Source of the DNA: Sitta carolinensis
Taxonomy: Eukaryota; Chordata; Aves; Passeriformes; Sittidae
Length of the DNA: 64,000 bases
NCBI GenBank assembly: GCA_032173965.1
Contig: CM063290.1
Coordinates: forward strand, 6,275,501 to 6,339,500
Direction: 5' to 3'
The position numbers and the translations under genes were made by a program. Shown in pieces: positions 59,379 through 64,000 of this stretch. Each line of letters begins with the position of its first letter. Position 1 is the first letter of the stretch. The notes under the pieces are model-generated. The model was not told where the DNA came from, searched no databases, and saw nothing but the letters and a program-made list of their open reading frames with translations.

Positions 59379-59505
59379 ACTGCTCTCCATCCCAGGTCTA
59401 TCTCTTGGGATCCATCCCAGATCCATCTGCACTGCTCTCCATCCCAAATCCATCTCCACTGCTCTCCATCCCAGATCTGTCTCCACTTCTCTCCATCCTG
59501 GGAGT
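59379..59505. repeat. 27-bp minisatellite, about 4-5 copies
   Basis: Units centred on ACTGCTCTCCATCCCA begin at 59379, about 59405 (degenerate, 26 bp), 59431, 59458 and 59485 (partial). Because 27 is a multiple of three, the minus strand reads as a nine-residue periodic peptide containing DLGW; there is no other sign of a gene. Confidence 0.9.
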
Positions 59506-62500
59506 GGCTCAGTGCACTGAGGGTTCTGGCATAGCTCATAAAGCTACACCAGAAAACCTCATTTTGCCAACCTTTCCATGAAAGCTGCTAATCAATTTAT
59601 CGCGGTGAGTGAGCATAGTAAGAAAGGGTGAAGAACTTAAACAGGGGCATTACATTCCCAATAGCCTTTGTGCCTTCCTTAGCATACTTCAGACTTAGAA
59701 AGTCTTTCTCCAAATAGCTTTCTGCTGGTTATATCGCCAACAGAAAATAATGAGAAAGGTTTCAACCTAACCCTTAAAAAATTACCTTCAATCAGCTCAG
59801 GCCCATCATCTTTGCTTTGCCCTCTCTCTGAATAGGCAGACACTTATGGACAGCTCTACTGTCACAGGGAGATGGGTCCCTGCTCTGCCCCTTCACATTC
59901 CCAGAATAAACCCATGTGTGCAGAACTGGAGCCCACCCTGCTGTAAGTACTGTGCACCATCAACAGAGACAGGCTGTGAAAAGACACAGTAAGGACTATG
60001 GACACTGAAGGACTTGTGTTTTAGCAAAGGAGAGCCAAGACATCAGGAATATGCAACTGGCAGAGAGGACAAGCAGTGACTGTGGGGCCAGGGGACCTGT
60101 TGGAGCTGTGGGCAAGTCAACATGGAATGTCCTGCTCATTTCATCTGGTAGCATTTGGTCCATTTATTTTAATTGCAAATAAATGCAAAGCAGAAAGAAA
60201 GGGTTGTAGTTATTGTTGGAGCAGAGAAAACATTTTGTGCGAAGAGAGGGCTGGCCTTCAACCATCCAAGTAAAACCCATTGCCTAAACAATAGCGCTTA
60301 AAGGATGAGCAAATTGCTGTTTATGGGCTGTTCCAGATCCATACCACTCAGGATGAGGCCAGGGCTGAATACATGAGCAAATTTGCTGCCTAACTCATTA
60401 CAAAAACAAGCCTTGTGTGGGATTTGAGCCATTTTAAATCATTCATTCAGAGCAAAGAGGAAAGACCAGAGCAGCAGCAGACGGAGCAAAATTAGTGAGA
60501 GCATTATCAGTCCAGATTTGCAAATGCTTGTGCAGGCAAAACACACGTGAAGGCTACAGCATTAATGTAGCTGGCTTGTGGTAGCCTGAAGAGACAACCT
60601 GGGCAGTGTTAGGAGCCAGCCAGCCCACCTCAGTCTGGGCAAGGGGGGGTTACCCCATGCACATTCCAATTCCTGTCCCAGCGTGGGCTGCCCTCGCTGG
60701 TCACCCTTCTGTGTCCTGAGCAGCTGGACCAGATTTTGCAGACTCAAGCAGCTTTGGGAAATGCAATGCCTCGTTGGCATGCAGCTATTCAAGCTGGTGC
60801 CCATTATGTCTCTCCCATTAAATGCTATGAAAACAGGCATTGTGCATGGAGGGGCTGAGCAAACCTTGTTATACAGTAATTATGCAATCAGTGCATAATC
60901 TCATTTCGGTGGCTGGGGTGTGGAGGGAAAGTTTTAGTTCCTAGATGTTTGCAGGGGTCTCTACAATGCAATGCATACAGACATATTTACAGCCACTGGC
61001 AATGAAAATTCTGAGCAATGCTAACTATATTGAGCTGCTGTGATGTTGAGAGCGACTTTCAAAAGCCCAACACATCTGGTTAGGCTCAAAAAGACTCTTT
61101 GACTCTATAGTCAGACTTTCTGCAATTGAAATGCTCTACAATTAATGGCCCCTTCTGGAACAGCGTAGGAAAAAGCTTTCAAAACCCAAGAAGGTTTTGG
61201 GGTTGGGTTTGGATTTTTGGGTTTTTTTTGAGATTTTTGCAGATCTTCCCTTGAATTTGAGAGGAAGCCAAAGCTTTTCAAAGCTTTTCTAAAACAAACA
61301 AGCAAATCAAATTCCCTCTCCACCCTCCTGGAGAGAGGAACACCCTGGATGAACAAATCACCCTTTAGTAAGATGCTTTCCTACTGGTGAAAGTCCCACA
61401 AGCAGAGTGAGAGCTGGAATTTGGTCTCTTGCCCTTCATTTTTTCCCATCCCTGGTGCTCTGCATGGTTTGAACTCAGCTGTTCGCTTCAGCAAAGGACA
61501 AATTTTGCCAGAGAGAGTTTTATGGTACAAGCCTGCTGAAAAACAGTTTCCAAAGAAAGTCCAATCAGGATGGGTGTGTTCCTATGAAAACTTTGCCTTT
61601 CCCTCTATCCACAATTTTGCAAAACAGTTCTAGTGGAAAGGCTCCCTTTTATTGTTCCTTTCTATGGACACAGTCTTGTGAGAGCCAAAGCAGAGTACAG
61701 GCTTTCTTCTATCCAATGGGTCAAATTCTTCACTGGTATAAATAGATTGAACTCTTCTCAGAGTGACTGTGGCCATTTATACCAACAGAGGACTTGGCCT
61801 GCAGTCACAGCCTGTGTCTTTTTTTAAACCCCAGGAGACATGACCCAAACCCTGTGGAGGCAGATTCAGACTCTCAGACCATCACTTTCTAGGCACTTTC
61901 TATTTTGGTCCCAGCCCCACTTGTTGCTCCAGCCCATGCCCAAGAGAGACCTGGGGCGGGGGGACATGGGGATGTGGAGCAGTCCCAGGTTTGGAAAGCC
62001 AAATGAATCCCCATTTTCTGCTGGGTCTCAGGAGACAAACTGACAGATGTTGCTGCCTGGATCAGCCCAGCTAAGCCTGGAGAGGATTAGGGGTAGATTT
62101 GGATGTGGTCTGTGCATTGGGCTGTGGGCACATGTCCCAGCTTGGCTTTACACATTGCAGATGTTCATGGAAACTCCCTAGAAAGGACCTTCTTGGCCAC
62201 TTCTCCTCTGCACCACCTGCTCCAAACTGCTGCAGGTTGCAGCTCTCCATCCCTTCCTTGACCACCTCACAGCTGCTCTCCTCTTCATCCACCTGCAGAA
62301 ATTGCTGCCCACTGCTGCTTGTCCTCTGCCAGGCGTGCAGATCTTCTCTGGTCCCTTGGCAGAGGGACCCATGGGTCTGAAAGTGAAGAGCTGTGCTGTG
62401 TCCCCTCCACACAGACTGTGGCTGGGCAATCCCCGTGCAGAGCTCCCCCAGAGGTGGCTGGGTTCCACAAGGGAAGCTTTGAAAGGCTGAACACCTTTAT

Positions 62501-63341
62501 GGGGTGACCATAGGTTTGGGCAGGCACCAGAGCTGAGCAGGTTTTCTGCCACTTGTGAAAATGCACTTTAAAAGTTAATCAATTTACACATCTGCTTTCT
62601 ACAGAGCATTTTAAACCAGCAACTCCTGACCCCAAAAATGAAAAAACAAACAAACACACAAAAGAATTCAATAAATCCTTAAAGTGCTGCATCCACAAGC
62701 ACAGCCATGCCCAACCCTTCAGCTTCTGCCTTCCTGGGTACATGAGAGCCAGAGGTTGCCATGGCCAGCCAGCTACAGGGTGCAGATCATGGCCAGTCAT
62801 TGCTCCTGTGAACCAGCACTGCACACACTCACTTCCTCACTCCCAGCTGTGGAAAATCACTTTTGCTGCTGCCCCTGCAGAGGTGGCAGTGCTGGCTGGG
62901 GCTGCTGGCCCAGAGAATTCTCCCCTGCCCTCCTCAGACTATTTTCAGGTTGGTTTTCTGGTAAAATAAAACTCTTGCAATCATTCTAGCTGTGTTGATG
63001 TATTCCTGGCTGCCTGTCCATTGGCCCTTGAATGATTTGTGCTTCCCCTGGCCCAGTTTGGTGACACTGATGCTGGCAGGATGAAGGCAGGCTCCTCTTC
63101 ATCTTCAGTTCGCAGCCCAAGGCAGTGCCTGTGCTGGGTGATGCTTCCAGTATAGGACACACAGCCTGGCAAGGGAAGATATTTCCACTCTCATCCTCCT
63201 TTTTTCTTGTGTGACATTTTTACTTCCTAAAAAATTGCATGTGCCCTCTGGACAAGTGATTAAATTAGAAGATCAACAATACATGAAGAAGGAGCAGGAT
63301 CAATTCACAGAGAAGTGGCTGAAAGCAGTTTATAACATCTT

Positions 63342-63346
<5 letters not shown>
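59506..63346. other. Unique non-coding sequence
   Basis: No gene recognised. It has a palindromic octamer-type word ATTTGCAAAT at 60516-60525, an AT-rich candidate conserved stretch at 60860-61060, a T/G-rich low-complexity patch at about 61190-61235 and a duplicated AAAGCTTTTC at about 61271-61290. Open frames of around 90-125 codons at 62.07-62.57 kb run on both strands and look random. Confidence 0.6.
60860..61060. promoter_or_regulatory. Candidate conserved non-coding block
   Basis: AT-rich with GTAATTATGCAATCAGTGCATAATC (paired homeodomain/C-EBP-like words in inverted arrangement), TACAATGCAATGCATACAG and TATTTACAGCC (forkhead-like). Non-repetitive. Function inferred from composition only. 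Confidence 0.22.

Positions 63347-63374
<28 letters not shown>
63347..63374. repeat. Long T-tract (28 bases)
   Basis: A pure T run, i.e. an A-tract on the minus strand. No processed transcript or LINE is recognisable on its minus-strand upstream side (63375 rightwards). Confidence 0.9.
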
Positions 63375-64000
63375 CTGGAAGATCATTTGCCAAATCATTA
63401 AATGAAAGAATCAAGTGAATGGGACTATCAGCAACTAAAGACTGCTTTTTTCTTTACTGATTTATATGATTATAATATTATTTTGAAGAAAATATTTAAA
63501 AAAAAAAAAAAGAAAAGAAAAATTGGATGAGATTGCTTTTGAGGTCAGATTCCAGACTCAATTACCCCAATAGCTTTCTGATTTACTGTAGCAATTCAAG
63601 TCATCATGTTCACATTTTCCATTAAATAAGTGGACAGGACTCTGATGGCAGCTTGTCTGGTGACAGACTGTATATGTGTACCTAGTGCCTACTTGCCAAA
63701 ATACAAACCATCAACCTCTGCTTGCAACCCCAGATCAGCACTCTGGAAGAATATTGTGCAGGCAGTATTGCAGTGCTTCTTGCACAACCTTACATCAACA
63801 TCCACCTCCTTTTACACCAGCAGAAGTTCAGAAGGCAGGTAAGAATAAAGTCCTGTTTCCAAAAAAAACCCTTCTAAAATGAGAGAGGTTGCCAGTTTTT
63901 ATCAAATAATAATTTCCAGGTGCAGTGAGCTGTCAAAGCACAAGATGTGCTGAACTGGGCTGGGAATAACATTACTGAAATCACAAAAAAATACTGCAAA
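63375..64000. other. Unique non-coding sequence to the window end
   Basis: No gene recognised. It has a 14-base A run at 63498-63511 with the same GAAAAGAAAAA shoulder seen at the other A-tracts; the rest is ordinary AT-rich sequence. Confidence 0.65.

Noticed and set aside
59253..59539. Nine-residue periodic peptide containing DLGW on the minus strand
   Set aside because: A by-product of the 27-bp minisatellite; a 26-base unit breaks the frame.

Overview
The window looks like 64 kb of avian nuclear DNA, intergenic or deep intronic. The main evidence is at least nine truncated copies of the CR1 LINE. They carry the bird-type 3' end (the 'TTGGAAGGGACCTTAAAGATCATCTAG' family of sequences, ending in degenerate ATTCTATG-type repeats). 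I see no Alu, B1 or L1-like mammalian repeats, overall repeat density is low, and there is one compact, very CpG-rich island. CR1 also occurs in crocodilians and turtles, so 'bird' is likely but not proven. No species is claimed.

I recognise no protein-coding gene, rRNA, tRNA or CRISPR array. The longest open frames (about 165-190 codons) are explained by chance, GC-rich sequence, CR1 remnants or tandem repeats.

The one strong gene-related signal is a CpG island at about 20.93-22.29 kb. It contains a perfect palindromic CRE (TGACGTCA), GC boxes in both orientations, two oppositely oriented ATGGCGGC (YY1-type) sites, an E2F-like site, a CCCGT pentanucleotide run and a degenerate GC-rich tandem repeat. 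Just downstream is a strong splice-acceptor-like sequence and a possible 122-bp exon. This is probably the promoter of a gene or long non-coding RNA whose body is not recognisable here, and it may be bidirectional.

Layout: 0-20 kb is mostly AT-rich non-coding DNA with four CR1 pieces, a (TA)n run and three long A-tracts; 20.9-22.3 kb is the CpG island; 22.3-37 kb is long unique non-coding sequence; 37-54 kb holds five CR1 pieces, a 26-bp perfect palindrome and a 44-bp minisatellite with a trimeric higher-order pattern; 54-64 kb is unique sequence with a 27-bp minisatellite and a long T-tract. Several AT-rich blocks with retained CpGs and transcription-factor-like words look like candidate conserved non-coding elements, but only a cross-species alignment could show this.
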